A DNA stretch of 64,000 nucleotides from an uncultured Prevotella sp. (GTDB lineage: Bacteria > Bacteroidota > Bacteroidia > Bacteroidales > Bacteroidaceae). Shown piece after piece: positions 63,959-64,000 of this stretch. The first letter of the stretch is position 1, and each line of letters opens with the position of its first letter. Under the pieces are notes generated by a model, which was not told the origin of the DNA, searched no databases, and was given only the letters and a program-made list of their open reading frames with translations. Location of the stretch: contig CAJJWN010000007.1 in assembly GCA_905196835.1 (NCBI GenBank), positions 1 to 64,000 on the forward strand, given 5' to 3'. The translations under genes and the position numbers were made by a program.

Positions 63959-64000
63959 CTCATTACGGTGTTGTTGCACCATCTGTACTTTTATACTCTA

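Larger units (their letters stand above)
40885..64000. mobile_element. CTnDOT/ERL-family conjugative transposon, left part
   Basis: From the attL core to the window end all genes are of conjugative-transposon type: IntDOT-like integrase, excision proteins, orf3-like, exc/topB, methylase-helicase, tetQ-rteA-rteB, small unknown genes and ssb. Mobilisation and transfer genes, rteC and attR are not in this window, so the element extends beyond 64,000. Base composition varies inside it: the tetQ region is visibly AT-richer (about 40% GC by eye) than the excision and methylase genes, which suggests a mosaic. Confidence 0.92.

Overview
The window looks like a Bacteroidales chromosome, probably Prevotellaceae or a close relative, carrying one end of a CTnDOT/ERL-type tetracycline-resistance conjugative transposon. 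The phylum is supported by many promoters of the form TTG-N19/20-TAnnTTTG, by OmpA-type surface proteins, by lipoproteins with a Cys-Lys-Asp-Tyr-Asp start, by 4Fe-4S fumarase, and by genes that mostly lack a strong Shine-Dalgarno sequence. The genus is an inference; I could not run a phylogeny.

Chromosomal part, 1 to about 40,875. (a) 475-9129 is an envelope and repair block: guaB, two SurA/PpiC-type periplasmic foldases, a large OstA/LptA-like protein, a small membrane protein and mutL. (b) 9296-11,600 holds an OmpA porin, two identical tRNA-Val(TAC) genes in convergent orientation, and an ACT-domain protein. (c) 11,999-18,302 holds purB, a pseudouridine synthase with a Gln/Gly/Arg/Tyr-rich tail, asnS, a guanine-deaminase-like enzyme and a 2-hydroxyacid dehydrogenase. 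(d) 18,703-23,537 encodes surface proteins: a 1042-residue lipoprotein, a small lipoprotein and a second OmpA protein. (e) 24,501-30,614 (tyrosine recombinase, cvfB-like, lolD-like ABC ATPase, cation/proton antiporter, asd) lies between two inverted copies of a 380-480 bp fold-back repeat. (f) 31,316-40,846 holds a TPR sensor kinase with its LytTR regulator, a beta-barrel protein, a nitroreductase, nhaA behind a long leader with a terminator, an unknown exported protein and fumarase.

Mobile part, about 40,875 to the window end. The left junction carries the core GCAAAGTTAC (GTANNTTTGC on the other strand). It coincides with the -7 promoter element of the fumarase gene, so the element entered that promoter. 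The element then encodes an IntDOT-like integrase, a RhuM-like protein, four small winged-helix excisionase-type proteins around a divergent promoter region, an orf3-like DUF3945 protein, topoisomerase III (exc/topB), a DUF1896 protein, a 1938-residue methylase-helicase fusion, tetQ-rteA-rteB with its three-codon leader peptide, several small unknown proteins and ssb. TetQ protects ribosomes. In the CTnDOT model, tetracycline induces the operon, and RteA/RteB start the cascade that turns on excision and transfer. RteC, the mob/tra genes and the right end are not in this window.

Intergenic space is unusually rich in dispersed repeats. One family is built on the imperfect palindrome AAAAGGCCGTCTTTTGC (seven blocks). 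A second is built on GGTTATRCGGT (five blocks). There are also the fold-back elements and several perfect hairpins of 14-22 bp.
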